A stretch of DNA of 64,000 nucleotides from NCBI GenBank assembly GCA_038205395.1, contig JBBRBX010000002.1, positions 1 through 64,000 on the forward strand. The letters are read 5' to 3'. The translations under genes were made by a program, and so were the position numbers. The stretch is from Fredericiella sp038205395 (GTDB lineage: Bacteria > Chloroflexota > Anaerolineae > Caldilineales > Caldilineaceae). The notes under the pieces were generated by a model. The model made no database searches. It worked only from the letters and a program-made list of their open reading frames with translations, and was not told the origin of the DNA. Of this stretch, positions 17,741 to 27,299 are shown piece by piece (position 1 is the first letter of the stretch; each line of letters starts with the position of its first letter).

Positions 17741-20700
17741 CGTCCGATGAACGGTGCATAGGCAAAGTGAACTTCGGAGCGAACAGTTGTCAGCGCCACA
17801 TCATGCGCCGAGTCGTCAGCGGCCACCGTTTGCAGCCAATAAACATACTGCTGCTGCGGATCCGCGTCCGCGTCCACAAATTGAATCAGCGCAGGCGTTT
17901 GTCCCTGTGCATCTGTCTTCATCTGGGTTGCAACTACAGCTTTCGCTTCGAGATCGGATAACGGGCTGCGCAGCAAGCGGAAGCCGGTTGTATCACCTAG
18001 CGGCGCAGCGACCCAACGAATTTCCACCTGGCCACTACGGTTAACAAAGGCATCAAAGCTGCAAAGCTGTGCAGTTGCAGCGGGATCAGCGGCAGCCGCT
18101 GGAAGACCATCCAAGTTGCTGACTTGATTGGCCGGAGCCGCTTGCCAGTTGGCCGGTTCGTCGCCGAAGCCATCCAATGCAATGCGACGCAGCACTAAAT
18201 TGGGCGCAAGCAGTGGCCATGGCGGCTGATTACGATAGCGCACCCCATCCACCTCGCCAAAGGCCCAATTGCCGTTCCAACGTGTAAGCATCAGCAGCAT
18301 CAGATCCGTTCCCTGGGCAGTAATTGGCAGCGGCAGCGGGCCGATCACGCGCAGCCACGCCGGCACACGTCCGGACAAGCAGAGATCGGACGGCTCGGCT
18401 GATGTGATCAACAGGCGTCCTCCCGCCGGCAGTTCCACCCCAGCAGGCAGCAAGTACCCAGCGCCGCCCAGCAGCCATCGGTTCTGTAAATTGTCCGGAT
18501 CGTACAGCTTTACTGCAGCCTCGCCTCTGTTGGTAAACTCAAGCCACTGAACACCATCATTGGGGCTGATGGCCAGTGCGCTGAGAACGACTGCCGAAGC
18601 CAGCGGTCCGCTGTTTGCTTCACCCCAAGAAGGGGCGCGCTGCGCAGTGAAATGTTCAAAACCATCGCTCGTCACAACGCGCCCGATGGTAGCAGCGACG
18701 AGGGGAATAGACAAAGATGCTTGTGAGGAGTAGCCGGTGCGGCGGCCATCGGGCAGAGCCGACAGTAGAGCAATCATGGGTGCGTTGGCGTCCAGCACCA
18801 GATTGGCGCCTGCCATGTCGATCACAGCATAACCGCCTGCCGCAATACGATCAGTTTGTGGCAGGCACCATCCAGCGGGAACGGCGTACAAGCCTTGCGA
18901 TAAATCGGGCGGCGTGGTTGCGAGAATCCAACCCGCCACATCGGCTGCCTGCCCGCTGGGGTTGTATAGCTCTACTTGGGTCACCCGTCCGCTGTCCGGT
19001 TCGACTTGCACTTCATTCACAATGACAGGCAGCGGGTCGTCGACTCCCGGCGAACCGCCTACAGCTGTGCTGGCGCGCCACCCTGTGGAGAGACTCGTAT
19101 CTCCCGGCAGCGCCACCAGTGAATAACCCCCGCCATCTGCTGCCTCCGGCCAGCCATCCCCGTCGCTGTAAGTGACGTCAAAAACCGGTGTGCCAAAAGC
19201 GTCCAGCAGGACGAGACGTTCGCCTTGGTTGCTCAACTCCTTAGCGTACTGGGCGAAGGGTGCAAAGCCATAGCGGGCAGTGAAATAGGCGGCGTGGGCG
19301 ACGAGTACAAGATGGCCATCAGGCTGCAACTGCGCACCGGCAGGGAACTGATACTCTATTCCTTGGCTGAAACGCATGTTGGAAAGATCAATCGCTTCTG
19401 AGCCGCTGTTGGTCAACTCCAAAAAATCCAACTCTTGGTTGGGCAGCGTGGTGGACGGAGCCGGTTTATACATAATCTCGCTGAGCTTGAGATCGGCGGT
19501 TGGCCCCAGCGCCGGCGGGCCGGCGACGAACTCCAGGGGTGGCGACCAGTGGCTCCAGCGCCCGCTGCTGTCCTGCATCCGCACGCGTACGCGGCAGGTG
19601 ACGCCCGGGCGGCATGCCCCACGCGCCACCGCCGTCTCTGCGCGATAGCTCGGCAGCACGGGGCTTAGCCAGGTGGCCTGCACCTCATAGCGCCAGCGGC
19701 TGTTTTCCGTATAACCAGGCAGACCAGGCCAGATCACTTCCGCAGCACGCCACTGCATGGCGGCAAAGGTGCCTGCGCCCTGAGGATCATCAAAGGCGGA
19801 AGCGCGCACTTGCAGTTGGTCTGCCGGATGGCCCGCCGGCCCGACATAGCTGAGCGACGGTGTGGCAGGATAGCTGTGATCCGTAAGCAGCGTCTGGTCA
19901 ATCCACGCGGAACGGCGGGCCACATACTCCTTCAAGAGTTGGCCCATGCCCGAAAAACCATTATCAGGCGAACTGCCGTAGAACTTGCCGACTGCTGCGC
20001 GGTCGTCACTCACATAACGGGAGACCAGCAGCGGGTTATAGTCCCACATAGCTCTGTCAGCATTCACCATCGACAAACCGTTGGCCGGGGTGTTGATGAT
20101 GGCCGCAGTTTCATCGATCATAAGCAACATCTGATCGGTATTGAACAGCAGATCGCGCAGTTCTCGCAGGTTATTTTGGTAGGCAATGTTAAATTCGGGG
20201 ACGGAAAGCACCCGATCCCGGAAAGGTTCTCCGCCTTGGCCAAACATTTTCTCCGACCAGGTGAGGTCGAGGTCCCAGGGCCAAATGCTCCACTTGCCGT
20301 TTGTGGGATCCAAATAATAGTAATAGTTTTTGCCTTGGTCTACATCGTAATGATGCACGACTTCCAAAATCGAACGGAACCGATAGTAGCCGTCCAGGTC
20401 AAATGTTCTGCGCCACCAGCCGGGGTCAGGCTGTCCATAGATGTAAGCGCTCATAAAAGCATTCAAGTCAGACAGGTCACCGGCGCCGCCGTCTCCGCGA
20501 TTGTCAAGGTCGCCGGTCCAGTCATGCATGTCATACAAATTGCCGTCTGGGCGGTCATGTGCCGAAAGAAAGTTGCCGTCTAAATTTTCAATTGCCAGAT
20601 AGAGACCCCAGAAATCACCCTGGTACTGGTTGGAAGTCGCCTCGTCCCATTGATCGATCACACGAAAGTGAACGAAATTCGTCTCCGGCGCAGGCACACC

Positions 20701-22098
20701 AGCCAAATTGAACAGACGATAGGCCAGCGACTCAAACAGCCCCTGCTCGCCGCGAAAGCCGCGCTGTGCGTGCTGAAAAACAGAAGAAAAATTGAGTTTG
20801 TTCCACTTTACGGGGTAGGGCTGGCCGTAATCATCATAACCCTGGAAACCATGCCCGCGCGTAAAATCAAACTTCCAATGATTCTTACCGACGCTGTAAC
20901 GGTACTCGCCGCCGCGGGCGCGAAAGCGGATGTGGTCATACACGACGCCGTTGACGACCAGTGTCCCCAACCACGGATAGTCGCTGCCCATATAGCCACC
21001 GAGAAGGGGGCTGTTGGGGATAAACTGCGAATCCTCTACATCTGACTGCCGGGCCAGTAGATGGTAGACAGGCAGTGGGCGCATCAAGCCAAAGTTGTAA
21101 TCGTAATATTGGCCCTTCCCGTTGGGGCCTTTAGGCATGATGGCCCCACGCCAGACGGGAACACCATCATAGACAAAAAAAGCAAAGTTGGGCTGTGGGT
21201 CATCAGCATACGGCGTGACAAGGGAACGCCCACCATTGTCGATCGCCTCAATACGGTAGCGCACCAGCAGACGATGCAAACGCATGCCGGCGGGAACTTG
21301 GGCGGCGTAGACGTCATTGCCTTCGGACTGCATGGGCACCGCCGTCCACTCCGATTGGTACTGCGGATCGGTTAACCGAATATATGAACCGGGCGACACG
21401 GCTTGGAGCCACAGCCGCACTGTCGCGACGCCGTCAGCATCGGTGACATGGGCGCGCACGGTAACGACATCGGCGACACGCGGCGCGACCGGCATATGGC
21501 TGACATCAGCAACAAACGGCGGCGGATTCTCCGTCGAGCCGTTATTTTGGCGTCCTGGGGTAGGCGCAGCAGAGCGCCAGGCACCGGGAATGGCATTGTC
21601 GAGCAGGGCGTTGATTAGCCCAATCGACTGGTCGGCATTGTCATCGGGTGTCGGCCAAGGAAAGCCCAAGCCATAAGTGACGGCATCAACCAACTGGCCG
21701 TTGCGGTTGCGCAGCATCAGTTCATCGCCGTCATTGGACAGCTTGCCGGCAAAAGGCCCCAGTGCACTGACCCCATATGCCTGGCGCAGAGCCGCCGGGT
21801 CGCGAGTTACCACCAGATAGGCGGATGGAGGCAGCACTGCCCCTGCGGGGAAAACATAATCAATGCCTTTAGCCAGCGACCAGCCCGCCAGATCAACTTG
21901 AGCCGACCCTACATTGTAGAGCTCCACATATTCCAGCCCTCCTGCAGCAGAGCGAGGGTCAAAGTGGATTTCGTTAATCACCACTGTGGGAGTTGCTTCA
22001 GCTTCGGCGCGTACAGGCATTACGCCCAGCAACACAAACAGCAAACCGATAGCGATACATTGGGCGAGCAAGAGAAGGCTACGAGTTAGATTGCGCAT
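17737..22098 (-). CDS. Secreted CotH-kinase and lamin-tail-domain protein
   Basis: This 1453-residue exported protein has a signal peptide at residues 1-32 ending in PVRAEAEA, which fixes the start at 22098; the frame is open 44 codons further upstream but those are not signal-like. Domains in order: a lamin-tail domain (LTD) from about 38 (VVINEIHFDPRS), a spacer with Ig-like character, and a CotH domain at about 320-760 with FRARGGEYRYSVGKNHW and the hallmark WPWDLDLTW. Further LTD or LTD-like modules follow from about 866 (LKLSEIMYKPA), 1026 (VIVNEVQVEPDSG) and 1169. CotH of Bacillus is an atypical protein kinase; LTDs in bacteria occur on surface proteins. It heads an operon with two GT39 enzymes. 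A role in surface assembly is inference. Confidence 0.85.
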   Translation of the reverse strand: MRNLTRSLLLLAQCIAIGLLFVLLGVMPVRAEAEATPTVVINEIHFDPRSAAGGLEYVELYNVGSAQVDLAGWSLAKGIDYVFPAGAVLPPSAYLVVTRDPAALRQAYGVSALGPFAGKLSNDGDELMLRNRNGQLVDAVTYGLGFPWPTPDDNADQSIGLINALLDNAIPGAWRSAAPTPGRQNNGSTENPPPFVADVSHMPVAPRVADVVTVRAHVTDADGVATVRLWLQAVSPGSYIRLTDPQYQSEWTAVPMQSEGNDVYAAQVPAGMRLHRLLVRYRIEAIDNGGRSLVTPYADDPQPNFAFFVYDGVPVWRGAIMPKGPNGKGQYYDYNFGLMRPLPVYHLLARQSDVEDSQFIPNSPLLGGYMGSDYPWLGTLVVNGVVYDHIRFRARGGEYRYSVGKNHWKFDFTRGHGFQGYDDYGQPYPVKWNKLNFSSVFQHAQRGFRGEQGLFESLAYRLFNLAGVPAPETNFVHFRVIDQWDEATSNQYQGDFWGLYLAIENLDGNFLSAHDRPDGNLYDMHDWTGDLDNRGDGGAGDLSDLNAFMSAYIYGQPDPGWWRRTFDLDGYYRFRSILEVVHHYDVDQGKNYYYYLDPTNGKWSIWPWDLDLTWSEKMFGQGGEPFRDRVLSVPEFNIAYQNNLRELRDLLFNTDQMLLMIDETAAIINTPANGLSMVNADRAMWDYNPLLVSRYVSDDRAAVGKFYGSSPDNGFSGMGQLLKEYVARRSAWIDQTLLTDHSYPATPSLSYVGPAGHPADQLQVRASAFDDPQGAGTFAAMQWRAAEVIWPGLPGYTENSRWRYEVQATWLSPVLPSYRAETAVARGACRPGVTCRVRVRMQDSSGRWSHWSPPLEFVAGPPALGPTADLKLSEIMYKPAPSTTLPNQELDFLELTNSGSEAIDLSNMRFSQGIEYQFPAGAQLQPDGHLVLVAHAAYFTARYGFAPFAQYAKELSNQGERLVLLDAFGTPVFDVTYSDGDGWPEAADGGGYSLVALPGDTSLSTGWRASTAVGGSPGVDDPLPVIVNEVQVEPDSGRVTQVELYNPSGQAADVAGWILATTPPDLSQGLYAVPAGWCLPQTDRIAAGGYAVIDMAGANLVLDANAPMIALLSALPDGRRTGYSSQASLSIPLVAATIGRVVTSDGFEHFTAQRAPSWGEANSGPLASAVVLSALAISPNDGVQWLEFTNRGEAAVKLYDPDNLQNRWLLGGAGYLLPAGVELPAGGRLLITSAEPSDLCLSGRVPAWLRVIGPLPLPITAQGTDLMLLMLTRWNGNWAFGEVDGVRYRNQPPWPLLAPNLVLRRIALDGFGDEPANWQAAPANQVSNLDGLPAAAADPAATAQLCSFDAFVNRSGQVEIRWVAAPLGDTTGFRLLRSPLSDLEAKAVVATQMKTDAQGQTPALIQFVDADADPQQQYVYWLQTVAADDSAHDVALTTVRSEVHFAYAPFIGR

Positions 22099-22196
22099 AT
22101 CAGGTGTAGGTGGAAGTGTATTCCGCAAAAACATGCGAATCCAGCACAAGCTAGCTGCGAGTTCGCAGCGTCTATGCAGTATCATGTCATCAACTA

Positions 22197-22277
22197 ATAG
22201 ACAAATCACATTTAGGTGGCACAATTGCACGCTCGAGTAGACTGGAGGTTTGTGCCAAGTTCAATTGATTTGTCTAT
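22197..22277. repeat. 12-bp inverted repeat in the divergent surface-protein intergenic region
   Basis: ATAGACAAATCA at 22197-22208 is repeated as its exact reverse complement at 22266-22277. The arms are 57 bp apart and lie between two divergent secreted-protein genes (starts 22098 and 22390). Spacing and position suit a pair of regulator sites controlling both directions, but no regulator is identified. No other notable structure is seen in the rest of this 291-bp gap except the plus-strand promoter. Confidence 0.5.
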
Positions 22278-22282
22278 AAGCT

Positions 22283-22311
22283 TTGGAGACCGCTTGCTCA
22301 TTTGCTATTAT
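22283..22311 (+). promoter_or_regulatory. Promoter of the FG-GAP surface protein gene
   Basis: TTGGAG (22283-22288), a 17-bp spacer and TATTAT (22306-22311) with an extended TGC just before the -10 box. The predicted leader is about 70 nt. It begins 6 bp after the right arm of the inverted repeat, so a protein bound there could affect it. Confidence 0.5.
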
Positions 22312-22389
22312 ACAAGCAGCCGCAAGCAAAGAACCAAACGGAAATGTGCCTGCACCATCGTCGCTCTGGGCGACTTAAGATAAAAAGTG

Positions 22390-25300
22390 ATGAAACAAAG
22401 CGACCGATTTTTCGTCTGGGCTATTATGCTCGCCTTGCTTTTTATGAGCAACACAGCGGCACATGCCGGCGACAATGCACCAGCCTCCTTAGATACACCG
22501 GCAGTCGGCGCCCCCTTTCCCGTCACGATTCCCCTCTCTACCAACGCCCAGGGCGCCCACTCAGTGCGCACCGCCGACCTGGACAATGACGGTGATACAG
22601 ACGTGATTGTAGCCTCACGCGAGGATGGCCAGATTACCTGGTATGAAAATCTAGGCACGCAGCCGGCTACCTTTGCAACGCGCGTACTGGCCACCGCAGC
22701 CGGCAGTTATATGGCCATCCCAGCGGATTTCAACGGCGACGGCTGGCAGGACATTGCCGTCGTAGCCGTGGGCGTGATTGACCCTGCCACTTTTGACAAA
22801 CAAACCGACGAAGCTGTGGACGCCGCTGCCACACAAGGGGCAGGCAAACTTTTTTGGCTGCAAAACCTGCTGGCGCAGGGCCAAGGCTTTGCCCCTCGTT
22901 CTGTAGCCGAAGGGCTGAACTATCCGGTCGCCGTTTATGCGGCAGATTTGAACAACGATAGTGCACTTGATATGGTGGTGGCCACACGTGACGATGGACG
23001 CGTGAGCTGGTTTGAAAATAACGGCGACGGCAGCGCCTTTAGCACGCGCTTGCTGGCCGCCAATCTGCCCGGCGCCGCAGCAGTACAGGCCGGGGATATC
23101 GATGCCGACGGGCACATGGATGTCGTCGCTGCCGCTGAAGACACCAATCAAATCGTGTGGCTGCGCAACAATGGCGCCCAGCCACCAAACTTTGAACCCC
23201 GCACCGTGAGCGAGCGGCCACAACCACCGACAGGGCAAGATTTTGCCAAGTCCGTTTTTGTTGCCGATCTGGATAACGATGGCGATCCGGATATCGTTTT
23301 CGCTTCGGAACAGGAAAACAAAATTGGATGGTACGAAAATTTAGGACGCGGCAGCTCGTTTACGGAACATGTCGTAGCCACTGATATGCTGCACGCCAAA
23401 AGCGTCTACGCAGTTGACATAGACTGGGATGGCGATGTGGATATTCTTGCTGCGGCTGCCGAAAGCGGTGTTGTGACGCTATACGAAAACAAGCGCGGCA
23501 AACCGCCCACGTTTGTCGCCCATCTGGTCAAAGCCGGCGCTATGGGAGCGCACAGTGTGGTGGCAGCAGATATTGACAAAGATGGTGATATCGACATTTT
23601 ATCTGCTTCACGCGACGATAACAGTGTGCTGCTCTATCCTAATTTGGCCTCGCATCGCACTGCCCTTTTTGACCAGCAGACGCAATATGTCGTCAGCACC
23701 TATCGCGAGCCGCGCATGGCCGCCGGTGTCGATCTCGACAATGACGGTGATGTGGACATCATTTCGGTGGCGGATCAGACTGTCGCCTGGCATCGCAATG
23801 ACGGCGGTCTGCCGCCTAAATTCACCCGCTTTGAAATCAGCCAGACACTGTCCGGCGGGCGCTGGATTCATGCCGCCGATATCGATGACGATGGCGACCA
23901 GGACCTCTTTGTCGCCGACACGGTGGCGAACCGCATCCTTTGGTATGAAAACCAACTGCCGGCCCCCGGCGCCACGCCTGCATTTGTTGAACATCTGATT
24001 ACGGACCACGCCAAGGGCGTGCGCGATGTACACAGCGCCGACATGGATGGCGATGGCGACCTTGATCTGTATTCGGCAAGCGACGCCGACAACACCATCG
24101 CCTGGTACGAACAGAAGCGCGGCGCAGCGATCACTTTTGAACGTAGAATAGTGACTAACGAGGCGAAATATGCCAGATCGTCCTTTGCCGCCGACATGAA
24201 TCTGGATGGTGCACCGGATTTGATGTCAGCTTCGGCTGATGACAACGTGGTGGCGTGGTACGAAAATCTCGGCGGTTCGCCCTTAGGCTGGGCCGTGCGC
24301 AATCTCAGCCGCACGATGGATGGCGCCCGCCACATTTATGCCGGCGACGTCGACGGCGACGGCGATACGGACATCGTGGCAGGAGCGGAACGCAACAATA
24401 CGATTGCCTGGTATGAGAACCGCCGTGGCAGCCCCGCCACGTTTGTAACGCATATCGTATCCGAGGCTGCCACGGGCGTCCATGCCATCATCACCGGCGA
24501 TGCCGACCACGATGGCGATCTGGACATTTTCGCGGCTTTGGAAGCCGGCAATCGTCTGGTATGGTATGAAAATGACGGCGCGCCCCAGCCTTCCTTTACC
24601 GAACATACAATCGCCACCAACTTTAACGTCGCGCACTCTATTTCGCTGGCTGACGTAGACCAGGACGGCGATCTGGATGTCATCGCTGCCTCGCGCGCCG
24701 GTGGCCAGGTCGCCTGGTTTGAAAATATAGGCGGCCAGTATGCGATCAGCCAGAGCGAACTGCGCGCCCCCAATGCGGGCTTGCAGGTGCTGCTCAATCT
24801 CACCTTTGCCAACCGCGGGCGTGCAGGGGACGCAGCCATGCGGGTGAATGCGCTGACGCTGCGCTTTACTACGACAGAAGGCCGGCCGCTGACCCCGGCG
24901 GAGGCAGCAGCTTTTTTTGCCGATCTAGCTGTCTATCAAGACAGCAACTTTGATGGCGTCCTCAATTTGCCCCAAGATCAGTGGCTGGCTGCGGCAGACA
25001 GCTTGAGTTTGGACGGAAACGGACAATTGCTCATCCCCCTCCCCAGTGAACAGGCCGGCGTACAGATTGACCCCGGCGGCGCAGCACGCTATTTCGTAGC
25101 CGCGACTGTGCTCAACAATCGCTGTCTGACCAGCGACAGCGTTCAGATTACGCACATTCCCAATGCACTGACTGTCGTCAACCAGCAGACAGGCTATCGC
25201 ATGAGCGGCGAATATATGCGCGGCATTGATATACTGAATGCGCCACAGGACACCACACAGCTTGGAGTCGTTATCAACGAAATCATGGCGGACAATACAC

Positions 25301-25767
25301 ACACGTTGGAAGACCCAAACGAGCCGCAGGAGTATCCAGACTGGATCGAACTGTACAACCCGGCCGCTGTGCCGGTCAATTTGGGCGGCATGTTTCTCAC
25401 TGACGATCCGGCCAATGCGCAGTTGTTCCGCATTCCCGACGGCGTCGTTATTGGCGCCAAAGGCTTTCTGGTGTTTATTGCGGATGGCGAACCTGAACAG
25501 GGACCGCTGCACACGAACTTTCGGCTGAGCAAGGGTGGGGAAAGCGTTACCTTGATTGATAAAGCCGCCCGCTCCTTTCGCCTGCTTGACCAGGTCAAGT
25601 ATGATGGCATGGTAGCCGATGTGACCTACGGCCGCTATCCCAATGGCGGCCCCGACTGGAAGATATTGGGCGCCGCCACGCCCGGCGCCTACAATATGGA
25701 TCAACTGCTCGTCATCACGGCAAACGTTTATGCCCCGCTTATCGCCAACGGCACGGCCTGCCGCTAA
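22390..25767 (+). CDS. Secreted FG-GAP/VCBS-repeat protein with C-terminal lamin-tail domain
   Basis: This 1125-residue exported protein has a signal peptide ending near SNTAAHAG at about residue 27. Residues 50-790 are filled with about 15 FG-GAP/VCBS-type repeats of roughly 45-50 residues. Each carries a calcium-loop-like DxDxDGDxD (for example ADLDNDGDTDVIVASRED) followed by a WYEN turn, consistent with seven-bladed beta-propellers stabilised by calcium. A beta-rich spacer (about 800-950) leads to a lamin-tail domain from about 959 (VVINEIMADNTHTLEDPNEP). The ATG at 22390 directly follows an in-frame GTG; either could be used. No sorting motif or C-terminal anchor is seen. Function is unknown, probably surface-located or released adhesion/scaffold. 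Confidence 0.88.
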   Translation: MKQSDRFFVWAIMLALLFMSNTAAHAGDNAPASLDTPAVGAPFPVTIPLSTNAQGAHSVRTADLDNDGDTDVIVASREDGQITWYENLGTQPATFATRVLATAAGSYMAIPADFNGDGWQDIAVVAVGVIDPATFDKQTDEAVDAAATQGAGKLFWLQNLLAQGQGFAPRSVAEGLNYPVAVYAADLNNDSALDMVVATRDDGRVSWFENNGDGSAFSTRLLAANLPGAAAVQAGDIDADGHMDVVAAAEDTNQIVWLRNNGAQPPNFEPRTVSERPQPPTGQDFAKSVFVADLDNDGDPDIVFASEQENKIGWYENLGRGSSFTEHVVATDMLHAKSVYAVDIDWDGDVDILAAAAESGVVTLYENKRGKPPTFVAHLVKAGAMGAHSVVAADIDKDGDIDILSASRDDNSVLLYPNLASHRTALFDQQTQYVVSTYREPRMAAGVDLDNDGDVDIISVADQTVAWHRNDGGLPPKFTRFEISQTLSGGRWIHAADIDDDGDQDLFVADTVANRILWYENQLPAPGATPAFVEHLITDHAKGVRDVHSADMDGDGDLDLYSASDADNTIAWYEQKRGAAITFERRIVTNEAKYARSSFAADMNLDGAPDLMSASADDNVVAWYENLGGSPLGWAVRNLSRTMDGARHIYAGDVDGDGDTDIVAGAERNNTIAWYENRRGSPATFVTHIVSEAATGVHAIITGDADHDGDLDIFAALEAGNRLVWYENDGAPQPSFTEHTIATNFNVAHSISLADVDQDGDLDVIAASRAGGQVAWFENIGGQYAISQSELRAPNAGLQVLLNLTFANRGRAGDAAMRVNALTLRFTTTEGRPLTPAEAAAFFADLAVYQDSNFDGVLNLPQDQWLAAADSLSLDGNGQLLIPLPSEQAGVQIDPGGAARYFVAATVLNNRCLTSDSVQITHIPNALTVVNQQTGYRMSGEYMRGIDILNAPQDTTQLGVVINEIMADNTHTLEDPNEPQEYPDWIELYNPAAVPVNLGGMFLTDDPANAQLFRIPDGVVIGAKGFLVFIADGEPEQGPLHTNFRLSKGGESVTLIDKAARSFRLLDQVKYDGMVADVTYGRYPNGGPDWKILGAATPGAYNMDQLLVITANVYAPLIANGTACR

Positions 25768-25819
25768 GCAGAACCTTTGTTTGCCTTAGCTTGTGGTCCT
25801 TTTCACGGAGTTGCATCAC

Positions 25820-27199
25820 ATGTCACACCCAAAACAGATCATTTGCGCATTGTGTCTTGTTGTATTCGCTCCCGTTATGGCTTTACTTCTCGCCTATCAT
25901 TCCGGCGCAGCGCAAGATCGCAGCCTAGCGCCCCTGCCGGACACCGTCAGCGCCCAAGACGCCATTCGTATCAACGAACTAATGGCTTCCAACGATAAAA
26001 CCTTGATTGACCCCGATGAGCCGGGTGAAACGCCGGACTGGCTTGAGTTGTACAACCCGGGGCCGGACACAGTCAGCTTGGATGGTCTAGGCTTGGCCGA
26101 CGGCGAGCCGCTGGAAGGGGGCTTTGCCATCACCAGTGGGCTTACCATCCCTACCGGTGGTTTTCTCGTCTTTTATGCCGATGGCGACGTAAAGCAAGGG
26201 CCGCTGCACACGGATTTCAAACTGAGTGCCGGCGGAAACGAATCCGTCATCTTGTACAACGTAGCGACCAAAGACATTCTTGACCGCATCGACTACCCGG
26301 CGCTTGAGACCGATCAATCGTATGGGCGCAACCCAGATGGCAGCGGAACGCCGGCGATTTTGCCCGCAGCTTCCCCAGGCAGCACCAACGCTGTCAATCC
26401 GCCGCGCCTGTCGTCCCTCAGCAAGCCGCCTTATCCAGCCCCAATCGGTGCGCCGGTAGCTGTCAGCGTCACCGTCACGGACACGAGTGCGGTGGTGAGC
26501 GTCACTCTCTATTATTCGACGTCGGTGGCGGGTGAGCAGGCAGTTCCTATGCAGGCGCAGGGCGGCGATGTTTATGCCGCAGAGATTCCCGGCCACCCCA
26601 ACAATACACTGGTCACCTACTATGTGCAGGCCACCGACAATGAGGGAGAGATCGCCCGCACGCCGCTTCTCGGCCGCGAACGCCGCTATCTGACCGGCTA
26701 CACGGCGCCGCTGCTGCTAATCAATGAGGTTGTTGTCGAGAACGGCAGCCAATACGTTGATCCGGACGAGCCGGCCGAAACGCCCGACTGGATCGAGCTT
26801 TACAATCCAGGGACGGAAAGTGTCGGCCTCAATGGACTCTCCCTCACCGATAACCGGGATCTGCCGCTGCGCTTTGTGCTGCCGGACGGGCTGAGCCTGG
26901 GTGCGGGAGAACGAATGATGTTCTTAGCGGATGACGACAAAGGTCAGAACACCCTGCGCAACTATCAACCGCCGCTGCATCTGCCTTTCAATCTCAATAA
27001 ATCTAGCGCTTATGTTGGTCTGTATGGCGGTCAGGGTTCAGTGCGCATTGACTTCTATGACATTGATGATCCGACGCCGTTCGGCATGGTCGCCCGCATT
27101 CCTGATGGCGGCGCCTGGAGCCTGTCGGTCTGTCCCAGCTTTGGCCTCCCCAATATTGCCTGCGACAGCCGCCTGTACGCGCCCACCGTGAAAAAATAG
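25820..27199 (+). CDS. Secreted protein with two lamin-tail domains
   Basis: This 459-residue protein has a signal peptide over residues 1-31 (hydrophobic IICALCLVVFAPVMALLLAY). It carries two lamin-tail domains, from about 49 (IRINELMASNDKTLIDPDEP) and about 299 (LLINEVVVENGSQYVDPDEP), with an Ig-like segment between them. The second LTD motif, with its DPxEPxExPDWIELYNP block, is nearly the same as that of the preceding protein, so the two genes share a recently copied module. The start at 25820 has CACGGAG 9 nt upstream. The gene follows the FG-GAP gene after 52 bp and ends before a strong bidirectional terminator. Function is unknown. Confidence 0.85.
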   Translation: MSHPKQIICALCLVVFAPVMALLLAYHSGAAQDRSLAPLPDTVSAQDAIRINELMASNDKTLIDPDEPGETPDWLELYNPGPDTVSLDGLGLADGEPLEGGFAITSGLTIPTGGFLVFYADGDVKQGPLHTDFKLSAGGNESVILYNVATKDILDRIDYPALETDQSYGRNPDGSGTPAILPAASPGSTNAVNPPRLSSLSKPPYPAPIGAPVAVSVTVTDTSAVVSVTLYYSTSVAGEQAVPMQAQGGDVYAAEIPGHPNNTLVTYYVQATDNEGEIARTPLLGRERRYLTGYTAPLLLINEVVVENGSQYVDPDEPAETPDWIELYNPGTESVGLNGLSLTDNRDLPLRFVLPDGLSLGAGERMMFLADDDKGQNTLRNYQPPLHLPFNLNKSSAYVGLYGGQGSVRIDFYDIDDPTPFGMVARIPDGGAWSLSVCPSFGLPNIACDSRLYAPTVKK

Positions 27200-27231
27200 G
27201 AACAGCCCTCTTGTGGGCATAGGCAAGCATA

Positions 27232-27270
27232 AAAAAGGGGCCGGTCTCTACGTGAGGCCGACCCCTTTTT
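27232..27270 (+). terminator. Bidirectional intrinsic terminator
   Basis: An A-run, a stem of about 17 bp with one mismatch and a 5-nt loop, then a T-run (27266-27270). It lies between convergent genes and reads as a terminator on both strands. Confidence 0.85.
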
Positions 27271-27299
27271 ATGTCTTCTACGGTACCTGGCGCTTAGCG

